Source: Fibrobacter sp. UWT2 (lineage in GTDB: Bacteria > Fibrobacterota > Fibrobacteria > Fibrobacterales > Fibrobacteraceae). Taken from it: a stretch of 64,000 bases of DNA. Positions 44,166 to 52,909 of the stretch are shown in pieces. The notes under the pieces were generated by a model. It was not told where the DNA came from, ran no database searches, and was given only the letters and a program-made list of their open reading frames with translations. Where the stretch lies: assembly GCF_900142545.1 (NCBI RefSeq), contig NZ_FRBF01000016.1, positions 1 through 64,000 of the forward strand, written 5' to 3'. Both the position numbers and the translations under genes were made by a program. The stretch's first letter is position 1; the number at the start of each line of letters is the position of its first letter.

Positions 44166-45536
44166 TTAGGTTTCCTCCGGCTTTGCCGTGGCCTGTTCCA
44201 ACAAAAGCTTTAGCTTCTGCAATACGCCCGGATAAGTCGCTTCGACCAATTCGGAATTCGCCACAGGTTCATCATTTTCAAGAGCTATGGAAAGCACGGA
44301 AAGAGCCAGGCCATTCTGCGGCACCTCTCCCCCGTCAAAGTCGCTTCCGTTCACAATCGTTTCTAGCCCGCGAATCACAAGGCCGTCATCGTAGACGCCC
44401 ACTTCGGCGCCCGTCTTGCGCAAGTTTTCTGCCAAGGCTTCGTTCGTGGGGCGCATTTCCTTACGCAGTTCCTTGGGAATGCGCAGAATCGTTTCACCTT
44501 CGGCAAAGCAAGCTGCTACGGCCAAGAAGGGATATTCCTCGATACCCGTCGCAATGGTATCTTCCGAAAAGCGACGGCCCTGCAGACGCTTGCCCGAAGC
44601 CAGCGGGTAAACCATGACATCGCCATAGACATCACCAAAACGCTCGCGGCGGCTCACCGTTTCGAAGTTTCCGCCCATACGCTTGAGGCATGTAAGGGCT
44701 CCCGCACGGGAACTGTTCAAGTCCACATTCTTGAGCGCCACTTCCGTATTCTTGGGGATGCTCGCAATCGTCGCAAGCAACGCCAAAGCCATGGCTTCGG
44801 TGGTATCGCCCGGAACATAGTAGTCGCGGCCCGTAATCACCGGCGTTTCAGAAATCTCGGTAAACTGGGTGCGTTCAATTTTCTGGCCGCGAGCCATCAT
44901 CATGCGGCGTTCCAATTCCGTCAGCTGTTCCATGCCGCGAGATTCATACTTCAACGAAACGCCAAAGTACATGAGCATTTTGGTCCACTGATCATGAACC
45001 GAGCCCTTTTCTTCGAAAGACAGGTATTCGCCACGAATCAGCGTACGCAACAGCAAGCGGTTGCGCATCACGGTCGCCACATTGCCGAGAGAATCCTTCT
45101 TGATCGCCGGATCTTCGGCAGCAAAAGTAAACGTAAACTTTGCCGGTTCATCGGCGACAGGCTTCACCTTGAAATACTTCTGCAAAAGTTCCTTGGCGTG
45201 TGCGACCTTTGCAATTCCCGCTTCGTCATTTTCGGCAGCGAATGTATAAATCTGCTCAACGTCTTTTGAAGCCAGAGTCCAAAGCATTACAGAGCGGGAC
45301 TCGCTCATATCCATAGGGAGCATGTCCGGCAAGCTATACTGAAAGCCCTTGCCTTCGAGTACCAGCTGATGGCCCTGTTGCGTATAATTCAGGCCAAATT
45401 CCTTGAGTGCCTCGGCAAAAGGTTCTACACCAGCAGCAAAAGAAAAGTCTTCAAAAACGGTACGACCATTCACAAGCAGCGCCATCACCAGCGCAAGCTC
45501 CATACGTTCGCGGTCGGGGTTTAAAACAAATTCCAT
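44166..45536 (-). CDS. Divergent 3-phosphoshikimate 1-carboxyvinyltransferase (EPSP synthase)-like protein
   Basis: A 456-residue protein with the two-domain EPSP synthase fold by pattern: repeated beta-alpha-beta units, GREYYVPGD-like segment GRDYYVPGDTTEAMALALLATIAS, ALKNVDLNSSRAGALTCLKRMGGNFE, EEYPFLAVAACFAEGETILRIPKELR and GAEVGVYDDGLVIRG, corresponding to the C-terminal half of AroA. Typical catalytic sequences are lost or altered: the N-terminal DKSxSHR is not present (LNPDRERMELALVMALL instead), KESDR reads KEMRP, and the DHR motif near the end reads PQNG. It may therefore be a diverged or non-catalytic paralogue, or an unusual active form. Gene order (chorismate mutase, prephenate dehydrogenase, this, NAD kinase) supports a role in aromatic synthesis. 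Confidence 0.78.
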   Translation of the reverse strand: MEFVLNPDRERMELALVMALLVNGRTVFEDFSFAAGVEPFAEALKEFGLNYTQQGHQLVLEGKGFQYSLPDMLPMDMSESRSVMLWTLASKDVEQIYTFAAENDEAGIAKVAHAKELLQKYFKVKPVADEPAKFTFTFAAEDPAIKKDSLGNVATVMRNRLLLRTLIRGEYLSFEEKGSVHDQWTKMLMYFGVSLKYESRGMEQLTELERRMMMARGQKIERTQFTEISETPVITGRDYYVPGDTTEAMALALLATIASIPKNTEVALKNVDLNSSRAGALTCLKRMGGNFETVSRRERFGDVYGDVMVYPLASGKRLQGRRFSEDTIATGIEEYPFLAVAACFAEGETILRIPKELRKEMRPTNEALAENLRKTGAEVGVYDDGLVIRGLETIVNGSDFDGGEVPQNGLALSVLSIALENDEPVANSELVEATYPGVLQKLKLLLEQATAKPEET

Positions 45537-46678
45537 TAGCGTTCCTTTACGTCGTAGCCAAGTTGCAACAGAATCTGCATGGCACGGCGGGCCTCTTCAG
45601 GGGTCTTAAACGCAAGCAGCAATGTGCCTGCAATATTTTCGCGGACTTTCATCAGTTCAATATCGCGAATGTTCAAATTGTTGTCGGCAAGGGGTTGCAG
45701 CACCTGCAACAGCGCACCCGGTACATCTTTCAGGGGCACCGTAATTTCAGAGAAGGCGGCTGCGGCATTGCGGCCCGGCGCAAACAGGCTTGCACGGCCA
45801 TCGTTACCGGCCTTGAAAACCGTTTCCAACGCAGCAGAGCAATCATCGCCCGCGGGCTTGCCATCGCAAACCACCTTTAGGCTTTCCATGGCCTCGACAG
45901 TCTTGTCGATTCCGGCGCGCACTTCTTTAAGCGCAAGCACCGTCTGATCGCGGTTCGTGACGGCTATATCGTGCCACATGTTCCAGCCAGAGGCGGCAAT
46001 GCGCGTCATATCTCTAAAGGCGCGACCTGCGTAATGCTGGTAGTTGGGCTTCACCAAGCGCTCCGGCATGCTCGCCGCCAGCGTTGAAGAAAGCATCTGC
46101 GGCATGTGCGACACCCAAGCCATGGTGCGGTCATGATGTTCCGGCGGGAACACCACGGCATTTGCGCCCACAAAAGAAATCAAGTTCAAGAGCGGTTTGT
46201 ACACCGATTCATCTACGCCTTCGGGCGGGCATACGAACCAGTAGGCATTCTCAAAAATCGAAGGATCGTTGTATTCGAGCGTACGCTTTTCGGAGCCAGC
46301 CATCGGGTGGCTGCCCACAAACACAAACGGCTTCGGGAGCTTAGCCCCTGCCTTGCAAATTTCCACCTTGGTCGATCCGATATCGCTCACCAGAATCTGC
46401 TTTTGAGCATCCAGCAGAGACAAATCCATCTGCGACAAGTTTTCAATCGTCTTTAAGATATGGAGAATCGGAGCGCAAAGCAAAATCACGTCGGAACCAG
46501 GAACCCAGTCCTTGATTTCGTCGTAGCCGTAAAATTCATCGGCAAGTCCCAGTTCTTTTGCACGAGCAAGCGTGGCAGGGCTACTCACCGCACGCACCAC
46601 CGTCGGCAACTTCGCCTGCTTAATGGCTGCGGCTACCGAACTTGCCAAAAGTCCAAAGCCAACAAAAGTAAAGCGCAC
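45536..46678 (-). CDS. tyrA: Prephenate dehydrogenase with C-terminal ACT domain
   Basis: Oxidatively decarboxylates prephenate to 4-hydroxyphenylpyruvate in tyrosine synthesis; 380 aa. The Rossmann N-domain starts GFGLLASSVAAAIKQ, followed by VLLCAPI and VSDIGSTK; SHPMAGSEKRT and HHDRTMAWVSHMPQ hold conserved active-site His residues. The helical dimerisation region covers about 175-290, and residues 300-375 (ITVPLKDVPGALLQVLQPLADNNLNIRDIEL) form an ACT regulatory domain, likely a tyrosine sensor. Its ATG overlaps the chorismate mutase stop, and its own stop overlaps the next ATG (TAATG), so the operon is translationally coupled. Confidence 0.93.
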   Translation of the reverse strand: MRFTFVGFGLLASSVAAAIKQAKLPTVVRAVSSPATLARAKELGLADEFYGYDEIKDWVPGSDVILLCAPILHILKTIENLSQMDLSLLDAQKQILVSDIGSTKVEICKAGAKLPKPFVFVGSHPMAGSEKRTLEYNDPSIFENAYWFVCPPEGVDESVYKPLLNLISFVGANAVVFPPEHHDRTMAWVSHMPQMLSSTLAASMPERLVKPNYQHYAGRAFRDMTRIAASGWNMWHDIAVTNRDQTVLALKEVRAGIDKTVEAMESLKVVCDGKPAGDDCSAALETVFKAGNDGRASLFAPGRNAAAAFSEITVPLKDVPGALLQVLQPLADNNLNIRDIELMKVRENIAGTLLLAFKTPEEARRAMQILLQLGYDVKER

Positions 46679-46932
46679 TACTCCTCCACCTTTCGGGTTT
46701 CTTGCATAATGACGCGGAAAATATTCTTGATGGATTCCGGCGAAAGCGGGCCCTTTGTCAGGGTCGCCACTTTTTCGAGAACGGCATCTTCCCTACTGGC
46801 ATCGAAAACAGGGAGACCCTTTTCTTTCTTGATTTTTCCGATTTCAGTCGCATAGGTTGCCCTCTTGTTCAAAAGGGCAATCAGTTCATCATTCAGTTCA
46901 TCAATACGGTTGCGCCAGTCTTCAATATTCAT
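46678..46932 (-). CDS. aroQ: Chorismate mutase (AroQ type)
   Basis: A compact 84-residue all-helical mutase converting chorismate to prephenate. MNIEDWRNRIDELNDELIALLNKRATYATEIGKIKKEKGLPVFDASREDAVL carries the AroQ signature: Arg of the first helix, the LLxxR..xxxxIgxxK segment and RE..vl. The last helix (SPESIKNIFRVIMQETRK) completes the active site of the intertwined dimer. The stop overlaps the tyrA ATG. A TAAATT element at 46940-46945 ends 7 nt before the ATG, with no ribosome binding site, as for the other leaderless candidates. Confidence 0.9.
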   Translation of the reverse strand: MNIEDWRNRIDELNDELIALLNKRATYATEIGKIKKEKGLPVFDASREDAVLEKVATLTKGPLSPESIKNIFRVIMQETRKVEE

Positions 46933-46945
46933 AGTGTTGAATTTA
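46933..46945 (-). promoter_or_regulatory. Candidate -10 element abutting the chorismate mutase start
   Basis: TAAATT at 46940-46945 (minus) then 7 nt and the ATG, matching the TAnnTT pattern and the spacing at dnaX, the MCE gene and the deaminase gene. Confidence 0.45.
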
Positions 46946-46968
46946 GAAAAATGGCTCCTTGGTGTCGC

Positions 46969-48534
46969 TTAAAACTCCACCTTGTACTCGTCAAAAGCCT
47001 TCTTATTGGCCTTCATGTTCGGGCCATCCCAGTCAAATAGCGACGGGCCCCAGGCCCCGCTCAAAGTGGGTTCCCAGAAAAAGGCGCCAATCCAGCGGTC
47101 TAGTCCGCGAACCATATCGACAGCCTTCTTGCGCGAACCATCATAAGAATACGTGTTGTCCGATTCACCGCCATTGTATTCGGCCACAATGAATTCCAAA
47201 TTCGAATAAGTCGAAATCAAGCTTTTGAACAAACTATTCCACTTATCCGGCTTATCGTCACCGTAAGCGGTGTACGCCGAGAATCCCATCACATCAGCAG
47301 GAACCTTCTGGTTCTTGAAGATTTCTTCCATCCACCAGTTGACCGTGTTAGTCTTGCGAATGCTTTCGATATGGAGAACCGTCTTGATATTTTGCGACAC
47401 CGCCTTGACAGCACGGATGCCCGCCTTAAAGTACTTGCCCGCATTGGCCTTGCCGGCACTTGTACCCATATCGCCATTGATTGCAGTAGACGCCTTATCT
47501 ACCCCATTACCCCAGCAATCCGTCTTGCTGTTCGGCACATGAATCAAAATGCCCGGCGTGGTTTCGTTACCGATTTGCACCATTTCCGGAGTCGCATTCA
47601 CTTGCTTAAGCGAATTAATCAAGTCGTAAGTGTAGTTGTACACGGAATCCGCCATGGCATCGGAGCTTGTCACATTACGCCAGCGGCTCGGGATAATCTG
47701 CTTGCCAGGATCCGCCCAGTTGTCGCTGTAATGGATGTCCAGCAAGAAGGCCATGCCTGCCGCCTTAATCTTTTTCGCATACGCAATAATGTGGTCCTTG
47801 TCGGCATAACTTTCGGCATCATGATCGCAGCCCGACGCCGCATAACCGTACTGCGCCTTCGGACTCACAAAAGTCTTCAAGCGAATCGCATTGAATCCGT
47901 GGTCTTTCAGGAGCGTAAAGATGTCTTTTTCGGAGCCGTCGACATCGTAGAACTTGGTACCCCAGCGCTCGTATTCCTGCACCGTCGAAATGTCCGCACC
48001 GTTATAGAAGCTAAAGTCAAGCGCAGGCCCCTTGCTCGAAGAAGAGGGCGGCTCCATTCTAGAAGAAGATTCCGGAGGAGGTTCCATCTTGGAAGACGAG
48101 GAACGCGGCGGCCTCGAATCCGAAGACAAATCGGGAACAATTCTCGACGAAGACGATTTCGGCAATATAGCGCCCGAAGACATTTCCGCCGACGAAGAAC
48201 CCGACATCACACCACCCGATGACATTTCTATATCCGCAGAAGAAATCGGCAGTTCCGTACCCGAAGACTCCGGTACATTCGATTCCGACGAAAGCAGAGG
48301 TTCAAATGCAGACGAGAATTCCAAGCCGATTGAATCGCCACCGAGGCTCGGCGAACTATAATCCGGCTGCTCGACACCAGGTTCCACATAAAAAGTATCT
48401 CTCTGGACACTACTCGGCGAAGAATCAACCACCTCGTAATCAAACTGGGCGGCATTATCCGAATCGCCACCGCAAGCGCTCAAGGTAAGCGCACCAAACA
48501 CAAAGCCAAATGGTAAAAGCTTATTCAATCCCAT
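46969..48534 (-). CDS. GH53 arabinogalactan endo-beta-1,4-galactanase lipoprotein
   Basis: Cleaves beta-1,4-galactan side chains of pectin; 521 aa. Lipobox LSAC (near residue 21) and a very long Ser/Pro/Glu-rich linker (about 25-170, many SSSS blocks) anchor the enzyme at the cell surface. The TIM-barrel starts FYNGADISTVQEYERWGTKFYDVDG and shows the GH53 hallmarks HGFNAIRLKTFVSP, LDIHYSDNWADPGKQ, the acid/base Glu in VQIGNET and the nucleophile Glu in FIVAEYNGG. With the pectate lyase at 19.7 kb it indicates pectin degradation. A TATATTTG element on the minus strand near 48604-48609 would give a leader of about 60 nt. Confidence 0.95.
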   Translation of the reverse strand: MGLNKLLPFGFVFGALTLSACGGDSDNAAQFDYEVVDSSPSSVQRDTFYVEPGVEQPDYSSPSLGGDSIGLEFSSAFEPLLSSESNVPESSGTELPISSADIEMSSGGVMSGSSSAEMSSGAILPKSSSSRIVPDLSSDSRPPRSSSSKMEPPPESSSRMEPPSSSSKGPALDFSFYNGADISTVQEYERWGTKFYDVDGSEKDIFTLLKDHGFNAIRLKTFVSPKAQYGYAASGCDHDAESYADKDHIIAYAKKIKAAGMAFLLDIHYSDNWADPGKQIIPSRWRNVTSSDAMADSVYNYTYDLINSLKQVNATPEMVQIGNETTPGILIHVPNSKTDCWGNGVDKASTAINGDMGTSAGKANAGKYFKAGIRAVKAVSQNIKTVLHIESIRKTNTVNWWMEEIFKNQKVPADVMGFSAYTAYGDDKPDKWNSLFKSLISTYSNLEFIVAEYNGGESDNTYSYDGSRKKAVDMVRGLDRWIGAFFWEPTLSGAWGPSLFDWDGPNMKANKKAFDEYKVEF

Positions 48535-48623
48535 GCCTCTAATCTATACAAAACGCCCTTAAAAATCAACAAACGAATTCTTTACACTGGGCCTTGCGCG
48601 GCAAATATAGCGCCATATACAGC

Positions 48624-48649
48624 AAAAGGCCCCGCAAAGCGGAGCCTTT
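48624..48649 (-). terminator. Hairpin terminator after the lipoprotein gene at 48691
   Basis: On the minus strand AAAGGCTCCGC TTT GCGGGGCCTTTT, one mismatch in the stem, 40 nt past the stop. Confidence 0.65.
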
Positions 48650-48690
48650 CGCTAAATTCAACAGACAGGGCTAAGCCCTATGCCGTAAAA

Positions 48691-49557
48691 TTACTTGACC
48701 TGGAAATAGTAGGTCTGCAGAGTCTTGCCATCCTGGGAGAGCTGGAGAATCTGCTTGCCAGCCGGGAGGTTACCCGTAATCTGGAACAAGTTTTCAGCCT
48801 TGTATTCCACGTTCAGAGCAGTGCCCTTGTCCTTGTTGACAAAGAGACCGGTCTTTTCGTCAGCACCGAAGCCCTGGCAGTCGGAGTGGTCAGCGACCTT
48901 GCCTTCGACGGCGGGGTAAGTGGTGGCGACCAGCGGAGAAGTCACGGAGCTAGCATTCACGTAGAACACGTTGATGGAAGCGTCCACAGCCAACGGAGCC
49001 GGGAGGTTAGAAACCTTGGCAGCGCCCTTGTCAGCCTTCTTTTTCTTCTTCTTGTCAGTCTTCTGGCCAGGAACCTTGCCTGCATCGGTGTTGATCGGCA
49101 TGGTCAAACGGTAACCGGCAACAGATTCGCTGCAGCTCGTGGAGTACACGACCCACTGGTTATCAATCTTTTCAGGACCTTCGGTAGTACCGCTCTTGTA
49201 GAGACCCGGCTTGATCTGGTCGCTGTATTCGTACAGAGTCACAGAGAGGTTCGGGTTCTTTTCGTCGGTAGCAATGTTCTGCTGGCCGAGAATGTACTTG
49301 GAGCGACGAGCCTTGATCAGGTAGTTGCCAACGGGCACCTTTTCGAACTTGAACTTACCCTGCTGGAGATCAGTCTTGTACGGGTACTTCGGGTTCTGGG
49401 TACCGAAAATGGTAGAATCCATCCAAACAGTGGGCATTTCGATAGCCTTGCCGGTAAACGGATCAAGAACGACACCTTCGATAGTACCAGTCTTCTGGCA
49501 ACCGGTCATAGCCATAGCCACGAGAGCGGCTGCACCAATAAAGAGTTGCTTTTTCAT
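48691..49557 (-). CDS. Lipoprotein with carboxypeptidase-regulatory-like domain
   Basis: A 288-residue lipoprotein, lipobox MTGC (Cys20). Residues 25-110 resemble a carboxypeptidase-regulatory/SusD-like beta-sandwich (GTIEGVVLDPFTGKAIEMPTVWMDST...GKFKFEKVPVGNYLIKARRSKY). A Lys-rich break (KTDKKKKKKADKG) leads to a second beta-rich part whose C-terminus (NLFQITGNLPAGKQILQLSQDGKTLQTYYFQVK) resembles a short sorting-type strand pair. Function unknown. AAAGGA precedes the ATG. Base and codon use (CTG, GTC, TTC) resemble strongly expressed genes, suggesting an abundant envelope protein. Confidence 0.8.
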   Translation of the reverse strand: MKKQLFIGAAALVAMAMTGCQKTGTIEGVVLDPFTGKAIEMPTVWMDSTIFGTQNPKYPYKTDLQQGKFKFEKVPVGNYLIKARRSKYILGQQNIATDEKNPNLSVTLYEYSDQIKPGLYKSGTTEGPEKIDNQWVVYSTSCSESVAGYRLTMPINTDAGKVPGQKTDKKKKKKADKGAAKVSNLPAPLAVDASINVFYVNASSVTSPLVATTYPAVEGKVADHSDCQGFGADEKTGLFVNKDKGTALNVEYKAENLFQITGNLPAGKQILQLSQDGKTLQTYYFQVK

Positions 49558-49616
49558 AAGAGTCCTTTTTAAGAAAAGGCTCCCTTTTTATAGGGAGCCA
49601 ATTCATTTATCTGTAA

Positions 49617-49919
49617 TTATTCAGCGTCTTCAGCCTTGGCAGGAGCAGCCTTGCGGGTCTTACGCTTTGCACCAGTGATGTTGCCAGAGAAACGCTTGTT
49701 GAAGCGGTCGATACGGCCAGCCGTATCCACGCGATGCTGCTTGCCCGTCCAGAACGGATGGGTATCAGCCGTAATTTCGAGAGAAATTACGCTATATTCA
49801 ACACCATCGATAGTCTTCTTTTCGGCGGAAGACTTCGTGGAGCGGGTGATGTATTCTTTACCCGTATTCGCATCGACGAACACGACCGGTTGATAGTTAG
49901 GGTGGATACCTTCTTTCAT
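49617..49919 (-). CDS. rpmE2: 50S ribosomal protein L31, type B
   Basis: A 100-residue large-subunit protein from the ATG at 49919; the frame is open further upstream, but MKEGIHPNYQPVVFVDANTGKEY is the normal start. Conserved features: SLEITADTHPFWTGKQ and a basic end (RFNKRFSGNITGAKRKTRK). No zinc Cys ligands are present, so it is the zinc-independent form. The Ala/Lys-rich tail (AAPAKAEDAE) is short. AGGAAG lies 11 nt before the ATG. Confidence 0.95.
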   Translation of the reverse strand: MKEGIHPNYQPVVFVDANTGKEYITRSTKSSAEKKTIDGVEYSVISLEITADTHPFWTGKQHRVDTAGRIDRFNKRFSGNITGAKRKTRKAAPAKAEDAE

Positions 49920-50010
49920 TTTTAAACTTCCTATTGAAGCAGTTAATTTTGAGAGCCTAAATTTAGAAGAATTCGGCCATTTTGGCAAGGGAAATAGTAT
50001 TTTTGGGAGT

Positions 50011-50604
50011 ATGAACAGTTTTTTTAAGGCATTTTTTACAGTTATTCCCGCATTTTTGATGGGGTGTGGCAACGACAGCCCCGTTGCAAAGATCATCGTC
50101 ACCGACCAAAAAATGCCCCTTACCGAGTGGCCCGACAGCGCCTACATCGCCGGTTTGGACTCTATTTTGGCACTGGAGCCCATTAAAAAGGGCGCAGACG
50201 CCGAAGCCAAAATCAACATGAATGTGTTCGAAGCCCCGGTTTTCAAGCTGCCAGGCTCTGTCACGGGCAAAAAAGACGCAACCCCGAAGGCGAACCACGC
50301 AGGCAAGTCCGCGGGGGCAAAACAGGCAAATACCCCCAAGGCCGACAATTCCGCGGAACTCTTTGCAGACCGGTTCGCGACAGCGCTTTCCAAGTTGCAG
50401 TCCGATCCCTCTAACGCAAGCCTGTATAAAACGGTCACCGCAAACGACGGCGACGACCTGTTCAAGCTGTTAAAGCGTACCTACGGCGCCGGAGTCCAAG
50501 GACTCCCCCGCTTTTACGTGCTTTCGGCCCTGCAATCCGTAAACGCCGGCGTCATGCTAGAGCATTTAAACGCCGGCGATAAAGTCCGCGTCCCTAAGCT
50601 CTAA
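50011..50604 (+). CDS. Lipoprotein with LysM-like C-terminal domain
   Basis: A 197-residue lipoprotein with lipobox LMGC (Cys19). A Lys/Ala-rich low-complexity region (about 85-112) leads to a C-terminal part (about 140-197) with the LysM-like pattern TVTANDGDDLFKLLKRTYG...LQSVNAGVMLEHLNAGDKVRVPKL, which would bind peptidoglycan. GGGAG touches the ATG, 2 nt spacing, which is poor. The next gene follows after 28 nt and is probably co-transcribed. Confidence 0.75.
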   Translation: MNSFFKAFFTVIPAFLMGCGNDSPVAKIIVTDQKMPLTEWPDSAYIAGLDSILALEPIKKGADAEAKINMNVFEAPVFKLPGSVTGKKDATPKANHAGKSAGAKQANTPKADNSAELFADRFATALSKLQSDPSNASLYKTVTANDGDDLFKLLKRTYGAGVQGLPRFYVLSALQSVNAGVMLEHLNAGDKVRVPKL

Positions 50605-50632
50605 GGGGTATTGACATTTTAAAGGAGAGAAC

Positions 50633-52237
50633 ATGAAAAAGATCTATTTATTGCCCCTACTGTTGGCCCTATTCGCTTGTTCCAATGAAGACACCATGGT
50701 ACAAAAAGTAGACCTCGGGCAAGACTCACCCAACGACCAGGAGATTTCGTCATCTTCCGAAACAGCTATAGAATCGTCATCCTCCAGGGAGGCTTCGACA
50801 ATCGAGTCATCTTCTGACGCTCTCCCTGAATCTTCGTCGAAAGAACCGGAATCTTCATCCGAAGCACCGGAGTCCTCTGCAGCCGAGGCACCGGAATCTT
50901 CTAGCAGCGAACGCGTCGTTATCAATTTCGATTCACTGCCAAGCTTTGTCGATGCAAGAGATTCCCAGTCCTACAAGTACATCACCATTGGCGAGCAAGT
51001 CTGGATGGCCGAAAATTTGCGCTACCGCAAGGGTTTCGATTCGTTGAACCATATCAACGACTGGTGCTACAACAACCATGACGACAGATGTGCCGATTAC
51101 GGAGCCCTCTACACTTGGAGCGGCGCCATGAACGTCGATGAAAAATACAATACGGAACGCCTTTGGCGCAAGCGACCGGATGCTCCTGTTCAAGGGATTT
51201 GCCCCGAAGGTTGGCACCTGCCCACCACAAAAGATTTCGAGGTCCTGCAAAAATTAAGCGGCAACACCAACGCCTACGAAAAACTGCGCGCCCCCTATAG
51301 TTGGGAAAACGGTACCGTAGGCACAAACGAAGTAGGATTTTTCGCCGTCGGTTCAGGATATTTAGAGCACCGCACCCCCACTTTTACCGACAGTCTGAAC
51401 ATCACAGGTTTCTGGGTCGCTAGCGACATTTCCTACGAAACGGCCGATGTCTTTGCAATTATCACACGAGTCATGTACCGTTCACCCACCAAGGACAAGC
51501 GAAACGGATACTCAGTCCGCTGCATTAAGGGCGAAGGCGAAGTTCTCGACAGCAGCAACATCTATCACAAGCCCCTCTGGGACGATATGAAAGAGCGGAT
51601 TGATTACGGTCTGTTAATTGACGAACGAGACCATCATTTCTACAGAACCGTTAAAATCGGCGAACAGACCTGGATGGCCGAAAACCTGAACTACGACGGA
51701 AATTTCGGCGGATACTGCCAAGACGACTTAGAAGAAAACTGCGACCTGTACGGAAGGCAATACTTCTTTACGCAATTGCTCGAAATAAGCAAGCCGACCG
51801 TCACGGTACACTATTACGGCGTCAATTTGCCCGCACAGGGCGTTTGTCCCAACGGCTGGCATATTCCTGACTCCACGGAATGGAATACCTTGATTGCATT
51901 TGCAAAAAGCGCCCGCGGAAACGAATTCCCCCACAATTTGGTTGCTAGGAAATCGTTCAGACGCATCAACGGAGCCCAAGACTCCGTCAGTTTCTGGGGG
52001 TACGACACTTACGGTTTCAGCATCTTCCCCTATTATAAGGCAAAATACTATTCAACCGGAGAATTCGGCATAGGCGCAGTATTTGCATCTAGCATCCAAT
52101 ACTCTGGAAGCATCAGCGGATACCACTCCTACCAATTCTGGGCAACTCCTATATCTGAGGAAACAGGCGTTACGTTCGAAGCTATAGGCCGTTCCGTAAA
52201 AGATTTTGACGCCCATGTCCGTTGCATCAAGAACTAG
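50633..52237 (+). CDS. Lipoprotein with two Fibrobacter major paralogous domains
   Basis: A 534-residue lipoprotein, lipobox LFAC (Cys16), with a Ser/Glu-rich linker (28-95, blocks of SSS separated by acidic residues). Domain 1 (about 103-302) has DARDSQSYKYITIGEQVWMAENLRY, GICPEGWHLPTTKDF and SVRCIKG; domain 2 (about 325-534) has DERDHHFYRTVKIGEQTWMAENLNY, GVCPNGWHIPDSTEW and HVRCIKN. The two are more different from each other than the domains at 26-30 kb, so this is an older duplication. AAAGGAGAG precedes the ATG. A strong terminator follows. Function unknown. Confidence 0.9.
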   Translation: MKKIYLLPLLLALFACSNEDTMVQKVDLGQDSPNDQEISSSSETAIESSSSREASTIESSSDALPESSSKEPESSSEAPESSAAEAPESSSSERVVINFDSLPSFVDARDSQSYKYITIGEQVWMAENLRYRKGFDSLNHINDWCYNNHDDRCADYGALYTWSGAMNVDEKYNTERLWRKRPDAPVQGICPEGWHLPTTKDFEVLQKLSGNTNAYEKLRAPYSWENGTVGTNEVGFFAVGSGYLEHRTPTFTDSLNITGFWVASDISYETADVFAIITRVMYRSPTKDKRNGYSVRCIKGEGEVLDSSNIYHKPLWDDMKERIDYGLLIDERDHHFYRTVKIGEQTWMAENLNYDGNFGGYCQDDLEENCDLYGRQYFFTQLLEISKPTVTVHYYGVNLPAQGVCPNGWHIPDSTEWNTLIAFAKSARGNEFPHNLVARKSFRRINGAQDSVSFWGYDTYGFSIFPYYKAKYYSTGEFGIGAVFASSIQYSGSISGYHSYQFWATPISEETGVTFEAIGRSVKDFDAHVRCIKN

Positions 52238-52261
52238 CAAGTACGACAAGTTCTAAATATG

Positions 52262-52292
52262 AAAAACGCTCCTGGAATCAGGAGCGTTTTTT
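52262..52292. terminator. Bidirectional rho-independent terminator
   Basis: AAAAACGCTCCTG GAAT CAGGAGCGTTTTTT, between the convergent paralogous-domain gene and hisB. Confidence 0.92.
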
Positions 52293-52315
52293 AAACCAGA
52301 TTTTCCAGCGAGGGA

Positions 52316-52900
52316 TTAAAGCACGCCTTTGCTACTCGGAATGCCCTTCACCGTGCGGCTCGGGGCAATCGCCATCGCCACAGCGCGAGCGAATGCCTTG
52401 AAAATCGATTCCAGACAATGGTGATTGTCATTGCCGTAGAACAGTTCCACATGCAAGTTCATGCGGGCGTTTTCGCAAAAGCTCTTGAAGAAGTGTTCGA
52501 ACATGCTTGCTTCGATACCGCCAGCCATGGCAGCCGGGAGCTTTACGTTCCACACAAAACCGATGCGGTTGCTAAAGTCAATGCACACGCGGCTCAAAGC
52601 CTCGTCCATCGGCACAAAGTAAAAGCCGTAGCGTTCAATGCCCTTCTTGTCACCGAGGCATTCCACGAAAGCCTGACCAAGCACAATGGCAATGTCTTCC
52701 ATGCTATGGTGCATATCCACGTGGATATCGCCCTTGCAAGTCAAATCCAGGTGAATGCCACCATGAATTTGGAACAAATTAAGCATATGGTCCAAGAAGC
52801 CGTTACCGGAATCGATCTTGCCCGGAGTAGAATCATCCAGGTTTAAAGAAAGAGCGATATCGGTTTCGCCAGTCTTGCGAGTGAGATTCGTGCTACGCAT
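52316..52900 (-). CDS. hisB: Imidazoleglycerol-phosphate dehydratase
   Basis: Histidine biosynthesis enzyme removing water from imidazoleglycerol phosphate, 194 aa, the single-function form. Metal-binding motifs are HHSMEDIAIVLGQA and DNHHCLESIFKAFARA, each with the paired His that hold the Mn ions; FLDHMLNLFQIHG is also characteristic. It starts 9 nt after the RodZ-like gene (AAAGG before the ATG) and is the last gene of a minus-strand unit with maf; other his genes are elsewhere. Confidence 0.96.
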   Translation of the reverse strand: MRSTNLTRKTGETDIALSLNLDDSTPGKIDSGNGFLDHMLNLFQIHGGIHLDLTCKGDIHVDMHHSMEDIAIVLGQAFVECLGDKKGIERYGFYFVPMDEALSRVCIDFSNRIGFVWNVKLPAAMAGGIEASMFEHFFKSFCENARMNLHVELFYGNDNHHCLESIFKAFARAVAMAIAPSRTVKGIPSSKGVL

Positions 52901-52909
52901 ATTGAACCT

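Noticed and set aside
47907-48488. Frames opposite the Ser-rich linker of the GH53 gene
   Set aside because: Low-complexity repeats of the linker codons give long spurious frames on the other strand.
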